Source: an uncultured Candidatus Melainabacteria bacterium (GTDB taxonomy: Bacteria; Cyanobacteriota; Vampirovibrionia; Gastranaerophilales; Gastranaerophilaceae). Taken from it: a stretch of 64,000 nucleotides of DNA. The notes under the pieces were generated by a model that did not search any database, was not told the origin of the DNA, and saw only the letters and a list, made by a program, of their open reading frames with translations. Position 1 is the stretch's first letter. Each line of letters starts with the position of its first letter. Made by a program: the position numbers and the translations under genes. Below, piece by piece: positions 44,595 through 52,544 of this stretch. The DNA lies in NCBI GenBank assembly GCA_934757275.1, contig CAKVLN010000001.1:186001-250000 (forward strand), given 5' to 3'.

Positions 44595-46202
44595 CTAACC
44601 TCCTAAACTCATTAGTACGTCAAGACAGCTATTACAAGTGTTGAAAACTTGTGCTGCAGCTTGATAAGCGGTTTGGTATTTAACCAAATCTACTAATTCT
44701 TCGTTCAAATCAACACCTGTTGAATCTTTTATTTTGCTTTCTATTGATTGAATTACTTGGTCTTGTGTATCAGCTAAAGAGCTAATGTTGCTACCGGCTG
44801 ATGCAACTTTGCCAACAAGGCTTGTATAAAATTCTTCAATAGAAGTGTTGTTTAAAAGTGCGTTCTTTTCGTTTCTTGTGCCAATCATAGCCTCAACGTT
44901 TTGAGCGTTACCAACTGCATTTTCATCAAAATTTGTAATGTCATCGAAGTATGCGCAAGACAATTTCCAGCAACCATCATTAGTTAATAGTTCAGAATTG
45001 ATTTGAATGTTACCAGCGGTTATTCCAGCTGCGGTTGTGCCGTCCGGACCTACAAAAATTAAGTTGTCAGCGTCTGTAGCTTTTAATTTGCTTGTGTCAT
45101 TTGGGTTGATACAGTAAGCACCATTTCTAGTATTCAAGTCATTGAATATAGTGGCAATTGATTGAGCAAGTTTATTTAAACCGTTCATTACTGTTCCAGC
45201 ATTAACACCATTTTCGCCATTGCCAGTATCATTGGCGAAGTGAAGTAAGCCGCCCAATGTTCCTGATGTGATTTCTGCATTAGCATTTGCACTAACAACT
45301 TCTTTTGTAGAAGGGTTAACAATGCTTATAACTGCATTTTCACCGTCCCAATCGTCTGGGTAATTTATAGGCGGATTTTGTTTATCGCAAAATGATTTTG
45401 CTGTTTCAATGTCTAATTTCCCTGTAACTTCAGCGCACTCAACCACAGAATTACCGCCGATATAAACATTAACTGCTCCGTTGTGTTTTTCTTCAACAGT
45501 AATATTTGTGAACTGCGCTAAATCGTTCAATATCAAGTCACGTTTGTCAAGTAAGTTGTTAGCTTCAAGTGTGCCGGTTTGGGTTGTAATCAAGGCCTTA
45601 TTAACTGCAGCAAGTTCTTCTAACTTGTTATTAAAAGCTGAATATTGAACATAAATTTTAGAATTTTTAAGACTTTCATCTGTTTTGCCATCACCTAATG
45701 CTTTAGAAGTGTTTTCTTCTAATTGAGCGTATTTGCTATTCAAAATTGATGTCAAACTTTTTGTTGTTTCAATAAAATTTGTTCTCGCAGTAGAATCTGC
45801 TGGATACTTGTTTAAGTTATTTAGTGCTTCATAAAACTTAGAAAGTTGTGAATCGATACCAGTGTCATCAAGGTCGTTAAGAATATCTGCTAAGTCCTTC
45901 AAACCATCTAGTTGTGCATTGAGTTTTGATTGCTCTGAAAGTTGTGTTCGGTAGTAATTGTTTAAGAACTCATCATTGTAACGCATTATGTTAGCAATCT
46001 TAACACCACCATTTGCACGCACTTGGTTGTTAACGTTGTTGCCGATTGCACCAGCAATGTTACGTGTTTCAAGGTTAGCACGTTGTTTGTGATATCCTTC
46101 GGTGTTCATATTCGCAACGTTATGAGAAACAACGCTAATCGCTTTTTCGTTCACTGAAAGCGTGTTTCCTGTCATATTTAGTGCTGATAATAAGCTAACC
46201 AT
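44595..46202 (-). CDS. flgK: Flagellar hook-associated protein FlgK
   Basis: FlgK (HAP1) is the first hook-filament junction protein. The 535-residue product shows the rod/hook N-terminal signature (SLLSALNMTGNTLSVNEKAI, SVVSHNVANMNTEGYHKQRA) and the C-terminal DLVKYQTAYQAAAQVFNTCN typical of FlgK. The central D2/D3 region is normal in length. The start is preceded by ATGAGGTA. It lies 51 bp after flgN with no octamer element between them, in contrast to the upstream junctions, and 4 bp before flgL. Confidence 0.95.
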   Translation of the reverse strand: MVSLLSALNMTGNTLSVNEKAISVVSHNVANMNTEGYHKQRANLETRNIAGAIGNNVNNQVRANGGVKIANIMRYNDEFLNNYYRTQLSEQSKLNAQLDGLKDLADILNDLDDTGIDSQLSKFYEALNNLNKYPADSTARTNFIETTKSLTSILNSKYAQLEENTSKALGDGKTDESLKNSKIYVQYSAFNNKLEELAAVNKALITTQTGTLEANNLLDKRDLILNDLAQFTNITVEEKHNGAVNVYIGGNSVVECAEVTGKLDIETAKSFCDKQNPPINYPDDWDGENAVISIVNPSTKEVVSANANAEITSGTLGGLLHFANDTGNGENGVNAGTVMNGLNKLAQSIATIFNDLNTRNGAYCINPNDTSKLKATDADNLIFVGPDGTTAAGITAGNIQINSELLTNDGCWKLSCAYFDDITNFDENAVGNAQNVEAMIGTRNEKNALLNNTSIEEFYTSLVGKVASAGSNISSLADTQDQVIQSIESKIKDSTGVDLNEELVDLVKYQTAYQAAAQVFNTCNSCLDVLMSLGG

Positions 46203-46253
46203 TGTTTTACCTCATATCCTATTTGCAATACAAATACTACGAACTTGCGTTCA

Positions 46254-46748
46254 TTATATTTCTTCGTTTATGGTCCACATGTCAACGTCATGTGTGTCTG
46301 TTTTTCCTGCTCCATTATAAAAACTTCCTTGAGGAGCAAAAGCATTTACAACTGTTTCTAACATCTTGTTAGAGATTATAATGCCATGTTTTAATAATTC
46401 CACATTCTGGTTATTTAATAACGTTAGTTCTGGAATTATTTTACAAATCTTAATTTTTTTTTCTTTTAATGCGTCTACAAACTCAGGAGCTTGTTTTTCT
46501 GCTAACTCGATAAATTGTGACATATTTGCGTCTGGATTGCCGAGTGCTGCAGCTATATCTTTTCTTTCGTTGTTAAGTTTTGTAATTTGGTTATTAAGTG
46601 CCAATATTTTGTTGTCAAGAACGCCCAAGTCATCAGGCTTTGCACTTTTTAAACTTTCACGCTTTTCTTCAAAAAGCGTTTTAAGCGTTGTGTAAGCCTT
46701 GATTTCTTTTTCGAGTATGTTGTTTAAGTTTTTGAATTGTGTGTTCAT
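46254..46748 (-). CDS. flgN: FlgN-like export chaperone
   Basis: The 164-residue, all-helical product (NNILEKEIKAYTTLKTLFEE, KILALNNQITKLNNERKDIA) matches the FlgN pattern of long heptad helices and sits just upstream of flgK and flgL, whose products FlgN escorts to the export gate. The C-terminal 25 residues are Gly/Asp/Thr-rich as in FlgN proteins. Assignment is by fold pattern and position. It is separated from flgH by a full octamer-armed element, whose AAGTCGAT end lies 10 bp from the start codon and leaves no strong ribosome binding site. Confidence 0.82.
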   Translation of the reverse strand: MNTQFKNLNNILEKEIKAYTTLKTLFEEKRESLKSAKPDDLGVLDNKILALNNQITKLNNERKDIAAALGNPDANMSQFIELAEKQAPEFVDALKEKKIKICKIIPELTLLNNQNVELLKHGIIISNKMLETVVNAFAPQGSFYNGAGKTDTHDVDMWTINEEI

Positions 46749-46758
46749 ATTTTTGTTT

Positions 46759-46900
46759 AAGTCGATAAGTGAAGGAGTGAATAGGTGAATAAGTTCGTAT
46801 TAAATTTTCTTATTTTATACAGTGTTCAGTGAGCGAGTTTATTTTTATCAATTTCTAAAATGAACTTATTCACTTCTTCACTTATTGACCTATTCACTTC
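46759..46900. repeat. Octamer-armed element, flgH-flgN junction
   Basis: Left arm 46759-46798: AAGTCGAT, AAGTGAAG, GAGTGAAT, AGGTGAAT, AAGTTCGT. The right arm (to 46900) is the inverted complement in five units. The loop of about 60 nt contains GTTCAGTGAGCGAG. Stops occur in all frames. Confidence 0.88.
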
Positions 46901-46904
46901 CCCC

Positions 46905-47519
46905 TTAGAATAAGTACTTAATAAACCTATTAAATATTCCTTCATTTTGGTTTCTAGAGATTGCGCCTCGACCTGATAGAGCGAATTGCAGGTTAGAAAC
47001 ATTATAAGAATAGATTTCACCGTTTACATTAAGCCAACGAGGATCGACCACGCCCGTTATAATAAAATCCATTCTTTCGTTACCGTTTACTAAAGTCTTT
47101 TTACCTTGTACCGCAAGGTTGCCGTTTGGAAGTTGTTGAACAACTTGGACTGCGATTTTGTCGCCAAAAGACATAGAACGACCGCCAGCTGCAGAGTTTG
47201 AAACTTCGTTTGAACCTCCATAACCATTTGAGCTTTTTAAAAATCTAAGTCCAAACCAGTCTTTTAAAAAGTTTGTGAAAGAATCTTCTGTTGTAGAAGA
47301 TTTTTCTGATGAATATGTTAAGTTATCACTGACAGTGATATTTTCACTCATAATTATTGATAACAAATCGCCGATTTGGTGTGCTTGAACTCCGCCAAAC
47401 AAAGAACGAGGAACGCCTGCGTAATTTTGTGTTGCGCCAAGCGTGAACAAAGATTCTGCCTGCACACCCATCGTAGCAGTTGTCAAAATTAATGCAATTG
47501 TTAGTATGATTTTTTTCAT
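46905..47519 (-). CDS. flgH: Flagellar L-ring protein FlgH, no lipobox
   Basis: FlgH builds the outer-membrane L-ring. After a signal peptide (MKKIILTIALILTTATMGVQA), family motifs appear: VPRSLFGGVQAHQIGDLLSI, MSENITVSDN, FGDKIAVQVVQQLPNGNLAV, QGKKTLVNGNERMDF and TGVVDPRWLN. Unlike most FlgH proteins, no lipobox cysteine follows the signal peptide; the mature protein would begin ESLFTLG. Length (204 residues) is near normal. The ATG at 47519 has GAGGAAC upstream; an ATG at 47555 precedes that site. Octamer elements lie on both sides. Confidence 0.93.
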   Translation of the reverse strand: MKKIILTIALILTTATMGVQAESLFTLGATQNYAGVPRSLFGGVQAHQIGDLLSIIMSENITVSDNLTYSSEKSSTTEDSFTNFLKDWFGLRFLKSSNGYGGSNEVSNSAAGGRSMSFGDKIAVQVVQQLPNGNLAVQGKKTLVNGNERMDFIITGVVDPRWLNVNGEIYSYNVSNLQFALSGRGAISRNQNEGIFNRFIKYLF

Positions 47520-47540
47520 TTGTTGTTCCTCTGTTTTGTG

Positions 47541-47684
47541 GAGTGAATATGTCAATAAGTGAATAGGTGAATGAGTCCGTATTAAATTTTTTATTCTTAT
47601 ATTGCGTTAGATAAACGAGTTTTTATCTTTATCAATTCCTAAAAAGAACTTATTCACTCCTTCACCTATTCACTTATTGACCTC
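47541..47684. repeat. Octamer-armed element upstream of flgH
   Basis: Left arm: GAGTGAAT, ATGTCAAT, AAGTGAAT, AGGTGAAT, GAGTCCGT. The right arm is the inverted complement in five units ending 47684. The loop contains GCGTTAGATAAACGAG. Confidence 0.88.
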
Positions 47685-47724
47685 AATTGCTCTCTTCCAA
47701 TCCCCATAATTTCTTACCATTTAT

Positions 47725-47997
47725 TTAGCACAAAAATTCTGCTATCACACTTCTACCATAAAGCAAACCGTACTTTATGTCATCATCTGAAATGTTGAAT
47801 TCTCCAACAGTTTTTGCACATTCTCTTACCTCGTTAACATCAATTTTTTCCAACAAAGACTTTGCTGATGCGGTTTCTGTACCACGTGAAACTTCAACCT
47901 CGCCATTATCTTCCTTTTTAGAAAGATTTTGATTAGATTTGAAAGCACTTAGTGCGCTGAATTGTTGTACTGAATTTGATTCTATTCTTGGTAACAT
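47725..47997 (-). CDS. Small flagellar-operon protein, possibly FlgM-like
   Basis: The 90-residue product is Ser/Lys/Glu-rich in its first half (FKSNQNLSKKEDNGEVEVSR) and ends with two helices, LLEKIDVNEVRECAKTVGEF and DDDIKYGLLYGRSVIAEFL. A disordered N-terminus with a V..IR...G.f.i....ia..L-type C-terminus is the FlgM (anti-sigma-28) layout, and flgM often lies near flgJ, flgN, flgK and flgL. The match is too weak to assign. AAAGGAAC supports the ATG at 47997. It is flanked on both sides by octamer elements. Confidence 0.75.
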   Translation of the reverse strand: MLPRIESNSVQQFSALSAFKSNQNLSKKEDNGEVEVSRGTETASAKSLLEKIDVNEVRECAKTVGEFNISDDDIKYGLLYGRSVIAEFLC

Positions 47998-48011
47998 GGT
48001 TGTTCCTTTCA

Positions 48012-48152
48012 AGTGAATGAGTGAATGAGTGACTAGGTGAATAAGTTCGTATTAAATATTTCTATTTTCTATATTGTTTAGTGAACGAGTTTATTTTTAT
48101 CAATTCCTAAAATGAACTTATTCACTCCTTCACCTATTCACTTATTCACTTC
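48012..48152. repeat. Octamer-armed element downstream of flgJ
   Basis: Left arm: AAGTGAAT, GAGTGAAT, GAGTGACT, AGGTGAAT, AAGTTCGT. The right arm is the inverted complement in five units. It begins 4 bp from the end of the flgJ-like gene. Confidence 0.88.
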
Positions 48153-48156
48153 TTTT

Positions 48157-48507
48157 TTACCCTACATACTTCTCCATCTGTCTATAAATTTGGTCTGCGA
48201 AACCAAAGCTTGTTCTCGGGTTGTTTGCGATATCTCTACCCATTTGTTGATAAACAATAGGTTTGAAGGTATCTATGTAGTGTTGCTCTTGCCCGAATAA
48301 ACCGTTTTCGTGGTCAACAGTTTTGTCCATTTGCGAAAGCATTTTTGTAACGAAAATACTTTCAAATTCTGTTGCAACTTTTCTAAGTTGCTCTTTATTA
48401 TCGCCCGATTCTTTAATTCTATTGTATAAAACTTGATCAGCGTTAACCGTTTGTGCGTTATGTAAGCCATTTTTTATCAAGTCTATTGTAGGTGTTGAGA
48501 AGTCCAT
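48157..48507 (-). CDS. flgJ: FlgJ rod-binding domain protein
   Basis: The 116-residue product is the N-terminal rod-binding domain of FlgJ only, recognisable by LRKVATEFESIFVTKMLSQM and the C-terminal TFKPIVYQQMGRDIANNPRT. It caps the growing rod. The muramidase half found in gammaproteobacterial FlgJ is absent; a separate lytic transglycosylase gene heads the operon at 52544 and may supply that activity. GAAAGGAAAAT precedes the ATG. Octamer elements flank it on both sides. Confidence 0.9.
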   Translation of the reverse strand: MDFSTPTIDLIKNGLHNAQTVNADQVLYNRIKESGDNKEQLRKVATEFESIFVTKMLSQMDKTVDHENGLFGQEQHYIDTFKPIVYQQMGRDIANNPRTSFGFADQIYRQMEKYVG

Positions 48508-48518
48508 ATTTTCCTTTC

Positions 48519-48658
48519 AAGTCAATAAGTGAATGGGTGAATAGGTGAATAAGTTCGTATTAAATTTTTCCTATTTTGTACATTGTTCAGTGAACGAATA
48601 TATCTTTAACAATTCCTATAAAGAACTTATTCACTCCTTCACCTATTCACTTATTCAC
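48519..48658. repeat. Octamer-armed element, flgI-flgJ junction
   Basis: Left arm: AAGTCAAT, AAGTGAAT, GGGTGAAT, AGGTGAAT, AAGTTCGT. The right arm is the inverted complement, ending next to the flgI stop codon at 48662. Confidence 0.88.
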
Positions 48659-48661
48659 CCC

Positions 48662-49762
48662 CTAAATAATTACCAATTCCGCCTGCAAGCTTCCTGATTT
48701 TTTCAATGCTTGCAAGATTGAAATTAAGTCAACTGGAGCTACGCCAATTGAATTTAGTGCTCTTACTAAGTCATTCAAATTGCTATTTGCAGGCATTGTT
48801 ACTAAACTACCTGGAGTTTTGTTAATTTGAATGTCTGAATTTTCAAACCCAACAGTTGCGCCATTTGAAAAACCGTTTGGTTGAGAAACTTCATTTGTTG
48901 TAGAAACTGTTACTGTAATGTTTCCGTGCGCAACTGCAGCAGGAAGAAGTTTTACGTCTGCTCCAATTACAACAGTTCCAGTTCTTTCGTTTACAACAAC
49001 TTTAGCAGGTTCCATAGTTGGAGAAACTTCCAAATTTTCAATTATAGATAAAAATGAAACTCTGTCGTTAATATATCTTGCAGGAATTTCAACTCTTACA
49101 GAGCTTCCGTCAATAGCTTTTGCAGGTGCCACTTGCGAAACTGTTTTTGCAATTCTTGATACAAGTGTGTAATCTGAACGGTCAATTGAAAGTGTGATTG
49201 AGTTTTCGTCACCAATTTCTGTATAAATATCACGTTCAATTATTGCACCACCTGGGATTCTACCTGTTGTTGTAATTGCAGTTCTAGCAGATGAACCACC
49301 AGCAATTTTGTTGATACCTCCAACTGAAAGTGGACCTTGCGCTACGGCTACCGCTTCACCATTTGGAGCTTTCAAAATTGTTTGAACAAGAACGCCGCCT
49401 TCTAAGCTTTTACAGTCAGCCATTGCGGAAACTGTTACGTCAATTTTGTCACCATTTTTAGAAAATGGAGGAACTGTAGCAGTTACGATAACGGCAGCTG
49501 ACGCACCCTTTTGGATATAGTTTTCTTGTTCGATTACCGTGCCAAGGTTTCTAAGTAGCATTTTGTTTGTAATCTGTGTTGAACGAGAGTTGTCACCGGT
49601 TCCTGGTAAACCAACAACAACACCGTAGCCAACAAGTTGGTTTTCACGCACACCCTTAATATGCGTCAAGTCCATAATGCGAACTTGTGCATTAATTGCG
49701 TGCGCTGGCATGCAACCTGCAAACATTAGTAGTGTTAATATTATTGCTAAAACTTTTTTCAT
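48662..49762 (-). CDS. flgI: Flagellar P-ring protein FlgI
   Basis: FlgI forms the periplasmic P-ring around the rod. The 366-residue product has a signal peptide (MKKVLAIILTLLMFAGCMPAHA) and the family motifs RIMDLTHIKGVRENQLVGYG, VVGLPGTGDNS, NMLLRNLG-like NKMLLRNLG, DVTVSAMADCKSLEGGVLVQ, ARTAITTTGRIPGGAIIERD and a C-terminal LVRALNSIGVAPVDLISILQ. Length is standard. GGAGAAAA precedes the ATG. Its gene order flgA-flgI-flgJ follows the usual P-ring and rod-cap arrangement. Confidence 0.96.
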   Translation of the reverse strand: MKKVLAIILTLLMFAGCMPAHAINAQVRIMDLTHIKGVRENQLVGYGVVVGLPGTGDNSRSTQITNKMLLRNLGTVIEQENYIQKGASAAVIVTATVPPFSKNGDKIDVTVSAMADCKSLEGGVLVQTILKAPNGEAVAVAQGPLSVGGINKIAGGSSARTAITTTGRIPGGAIIERDIYTEIGDENSITLSIDRSDYTLVSRIAKTVSQVAPAKAIDGSSVRVEIPARYINDRVSFLSIIENLEVSPTMEPAKVVVNERTGTVVIGADVKLLPAAVAHGNITVTVSTTNEVSQPNGFSNGATVGFENSDIQINKTPGSLVTMPANSNLNDLVRALNSIGVAPVDLISILQALKKSGSLQAELVII

Positions 49763-49775
49763 TTTTCTCCTTTAA

Positions 49776-49917
49776 AAGTGAATGTGTGAATAAGTGAATA
49801 GGTGAATGAGTTCGTATTAAATTTTTTGTTTTTATATTGCGTTAGATAAACGAGTTTTTATTTATCAATTCCTAAAATGAACTTATTCACTCCTTCACCT
49901 ATTCACTTATTCACTTT
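49776..49917. repeat. Octamer-armed element, flgA-flgI junction
   Basis: Left arm: AAGTGAAT, GTGTGAAT, AAGTGAAT, AGGTGAAT, GAGTTCGT. The right arm is the inverted complement in five units and reaches the flgA stop codon (49919). Confidence 0.88.
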
Positions 49918-49918
49918 C

Positions 49919-50623
49919 TCAAATCGCCACCAGCACCCTGTTTTCCCCAATTACCTTGCCGTTGTAAACCTTTTTATAATTTTTGTTTTCAACGTTAATG
50001 TAATCTCCTGTCATTCCGTCTGCCATAGCAGTTCCGTCTATTGTAACCATTACGTCGCCGTTTGATACAAAGAAAATTCTTACTTCACCGTTTCTTTGAA
50101 CATCTGGACGCATTTTTACAAATCTTTTGTCGATTATTTCGCCCTTCTGAAATGCTTTCTTTGTTGTAATTTCTTTTTCAAGCATTTTTTCAGGAAGTAC
50201 ATAATCCATTTTCATTGAAACATCAACTTTTTTTATAGTTGTGCATTCTCTTGTTAAAGTTTGTTCTCTATCTATCATGTCGCTCGCAACAAGAACATTT
50301 TGATAAACACTTGTTTGAACAGGCAAATTTAAAGTCTTAATAAAAGCGTTGTTTACATAAACATCAACTCTTTTGATATCTCGTGGCATGATTTTGTCAG
50401 CACCAGAAACCACCTTGTAAGAAACCTTGCCGTCTGGGAGTTGAAGTTGAGCAAAAGGAGTTGCAGAAACTTTAACCTCAACGTCGCCATTAACCATTTT
50501 TGTATAATTAGTTTGCAAAATCTTAGCAACAGAAGTTTTAACATCGCTAGAGGCAACCATCTGAGCGTTTGCGCTTAGAGTGCTTAGTGTTAATATTAAT
50601 GCTGTTACTACAATTTTCTTCAT
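49919..50623 (-). CDS. flgA: P-ring assembly chaperone FlgA
   Basis: FlgA is the periplasmic chaperone for P-ring assembly. The 234-residue product has a signal peptide (MKKIVVTALILTLSTLSANA). An N-terminal beta domain follows, then an SAF-like C-terminal domain with KAFQKGEIIDKRFVKMRPDV, FFVSNGDVMVTIDGTAMADG, MTGDYINVENKNYKKVYNGK and VIGENRVLV, the usual FlgA ending. It lies directly upstream of flgI in the transcription order but is separated by an octamer element; another element lies before it. Confidence 0.9.
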   Translation of the reverse strand: MKKIVVTALILTLSTLSANAQMVASSDVKTSVAKILQTNYTKMVNGDVEVKVSATPFAQLQLPDGKVSYKVVSGADKIMPRDIKRVDVYVNNAFIKTLNLPVQTSVYQNVLVASDMIDREQTLTRECTTIKKVDVSMKMDYVLPEKMLEKEITTKKAFQKGEIIDKRFVKMRPDVQRNGEVRIFFVSNGDVMVTIDGTAMADGMTGDYINVENKNYKKVYNGKVIGENRVLVAI

Positions 50624-50640
50624 TTTGTGCCTTGTTTTTT

Positions 50641-50759
50641 AAGTGAATAAGTGAAGGAGTGAATAGGTGAATAAGTTCGTATTAAATTTTTCTTATTTTG
50701 TACTGTGTTCAGTGAACGAATTTATCTTTATCAATTCCTAAAATGAACTTATTCACTTT
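50641..50759. repeat. Octamer-armed element, flgG-flgA junction, shortened right arm
   Basis: The left arm has five units (AAGTGAAT, AAGTGAAG, GAGTGAAT, AGGTGAAT, AAGTTCGT), but the right arm retains only two (ATGAACTT, ATTCACTT). The loop includes GTTCAGTGAAC. It ends 9 bp from the flgG stop. Confidence 0.85.
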
Positions 50760-50767
50760 CCTAAGTT

Positions 50768-51553
50768 TTAACTCATCTGATTAGTCAACTGCAAGATACT
50801 ACTTGATGCGTTGATGATTTTTGAATTTGATTCAAACGCTCTTTCTGCTTTAATCAAGCCTACTAGTTCATCTACGATTTGAACGTTTGAGCCTTCTAAC
50901 ATACATTGTTGAATTAAGCCTAAACCGTTTTGTCCTGGTGTATCTTGTACAGGGTTGCCAGAAGCTTGAGTTTCTTTGTACAAGTTGTGACCAATTGATA
51001 ACAAACCAGATGGGTTTTGGAACTTAACCAACTGAAGAGAACCAACGATTGATTGTTGTGTTTGCCCTGGTAGAGTTACAGAAATGTTACCATCTTGTGT
51101 TATAGTGATTTCTGTTGCGTCACGAGGAATTGAAACAGAAGGCTGAATCAATAAACCATCATTTGTACATAATTGACCAAGCGAGTCAACTTGCAAGCAA
51201 CCATCACGAGTATATGCAAGTGAACCATCTTCTTTCATAACCTGTAAGAAACCTTCACCTTCGATTTCGATATCTAGTTGACGACCTGTAGAAATCGCAA
51301 CACCTTGAGTGAAAACACGAGTTGTAGCAGCAGTTTTTACACCAAGTCCGATTTCGATACCAACTGGTTGATAAGTACCTTGATTCATCAATGCGCCAGG
51401 AGTTCTAACTGCTTGTGAAAGCAAATCTTGAAACTCAATTCTTGATTGTTTGAAAGCAGTTGTGTTAACGTTCGCTACGTTGTTTGCGATAACGTCAAGA
51501 TAGTTCTGTTGTGCTATCATACCTGTTGCTGCTGTTGTTAGTGCTCTTAACAT
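50768..51553 (-). CDS. flgG: Flagellar distal rod protein FlgG
   Basis: FlgG forms the distal rod. The 261-residue length is canonical. The N-terminal signature MLRALTTAATGMIAQQNYLD, with VIANNVANVNTTAFKQSRIE, and the central DIEIEGEGFLQV are typical. The C-terminus VDELVGLIKAERAFESNSKI, with INASSSILQLTN, completes the coiled-coil partner helix. AAGAGGACAAG precedes the ATG. It follows flgF and precedes flgA in transcription order, with octamer elements at both junctions. Confidence 0.96.
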   Translation of the reverse strand: MLRALTTAATGMIAQQNYLDVIANNVANVNTTAFKQSRIEFQDLLSQAVRTPGALMNQGTYQPVGIEIGLGVKTAATTRVFTQGVAISTGRQLDIEIEGEGFLQVMKEDGSLAYTRDGCLQVDSLGQLCTNDGLLIQPSVSIPRDATEITITQDGNISVTLPGQTQQSIVGSLQLVKFQNPSGLLSIGHNLYKETQASGNPVQDTPGQNGLGLIQQCMLEGSNVQIVDELVGLIKAERAFESNSKIINASSSILQLTNQMS

Positions 51554-51583
51554 TTCTTGTCCTCTTTATAAGTCTAGTTTTTC

Positions 51584-51717
51584 AAGTGAATGAGTGAATA
51601 AGTGAATAGGTGAATAAGTTCGTATTAAATTTTTTGTTTTTATACTGTGTTCAGTGAACGAATTTATCTTTATCAATCTCTATAATGAACTCATTCACCT
51701 ATTCACTTATTCACTTT
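51584..51717. repeat. Octamer-armed element, flgF-flgG junction
   Basis: The left arm has five units (AAGTGAAT, GAGTGAAT, AAGTGAAT, AGGTGAAT, AAGTTCGT) and the right arm four. The right end touches the flgF stop codon at 51717. Confidence 0.88.
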
Positions 51718-52544
51718 TAAGATGTTCGAATGCGTCCCACCGAAACTGCCGTAGTCAGCATATCGCTATTTGTGCTTACAAGTTTTGTTAAACTTTCGTA
51801 ATTTCTTGTTGTGTTAATTGTGTTAATCATTTCTCTGATTACATTTGAGTTAGAAAGTTCCAACATTCCTTGTTGTACTGTGAATTTTTCAGAGCGCAAT
51901 TCTGGGTTATTTACTGTATCCCTCGGAATGAATTTTGCGTCACCAACTTCAAACAAATCGTCTTTGTCTGAAAAATCCCAAACCCCAATTGTTTGAAGAG
52001 GAATTTTTTGGTTGTAAGAGTTGATTTCTATGTTACCATTTTCGGCAATTACGATATCTTTTCTATCTCTGAAAACTGTTTCATCTTCCATATCTTCTGG
52101 AAGCATTCTTATCCTTCTGTTGTTAACGTCCAAAACGTACTCGCCTTGTTTGGTTTTTAACCAATATCCTCTGTCTACAACGAAAGAACCGTTACGAGTG
52201 TATGACACATTGCCATTATCGTCTTGAATTTTGAAGAAACCATCGCCTTCAATTGCAACGTCATATGGATTAGAAGTCTTCGTCAACGCACCTTGTGAAA
52301 AATCGTGGGTGTATTGCAGGCTTTGACTTCCGCAGCTGATATTTCCTAAGTATCTGCTTGTGTCATTTCTAAGAATTGAACCTTCTTGTGAATAAACCGC
52401 TGATTCCATAACATCTTTGAAACGTAGTGCGCCTCTTTTGTAGCCAACTGTGTTAACGTTTGCAAGGTTGTTTGCAGTGTTATCGTTTTGATCCATAAGA
52501 GCAAGCATACCGTTAGCAGCTGATTCAAAACTTCTTACTAGCAT
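51717..52544 (-). CDS. flgF: Flagellar proximal rod-type protein FlgF
   Basis: The 275-residue rod protein is of the FlgF/FlgG family: N-terminal SFESAANGMLALMDQNDNTA, NNLANVNTVGYKRGALRF, central VAIEGDGFFKI and C-terminal LSNSNVIREMINTINTTRNY. The position before flgG and the diverged central region favour FlgF. Its start overlaps the lytic transglycosylase stop (TAATG), so the two are translationally coupled; this junction has no octamer element. The stop codon lies at the edge of the next element. Confidence 0.92.
   Translation of the reverse strand: MLVRSFESAANGMLALMDQNDNTANNLANVNTVGYKRGALRFKDVMESAVYSQEGSILRNDTSRYLGNISCGSQSLQYTHDFSQGALTKTSNPYDVAIEGDGFFKIQDDNGNVSYTRNGSFVVDRGYWLKTKQGEYVLDVNNRRIRMLPEDMEDETVFRDRKDIVIAENGNIEINSYNQKIPLQTIGVWDFSDKDDLFEVGDAKFIPRDTVNNPELRSEKFTVQQGMLELSNSNVIREMINTINTTRNYESLTKLVSTNSDMLTTAVSVGRIRTS

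Noticed and set aside
47543..47555. ATG at 47555 as flgH start
   Set aside because: The signal peptide starts at the ATG at 47519 with a ribosome binding site in front, and the extension is repeat sequence.
46759..51717. The regularly spaced octamer arrays considered as a CRISPR-like array
   Set aside because: Units are 8 bp without unique spacers, are arranged as inverted arms and lie between separate genes; no cas genes are present.
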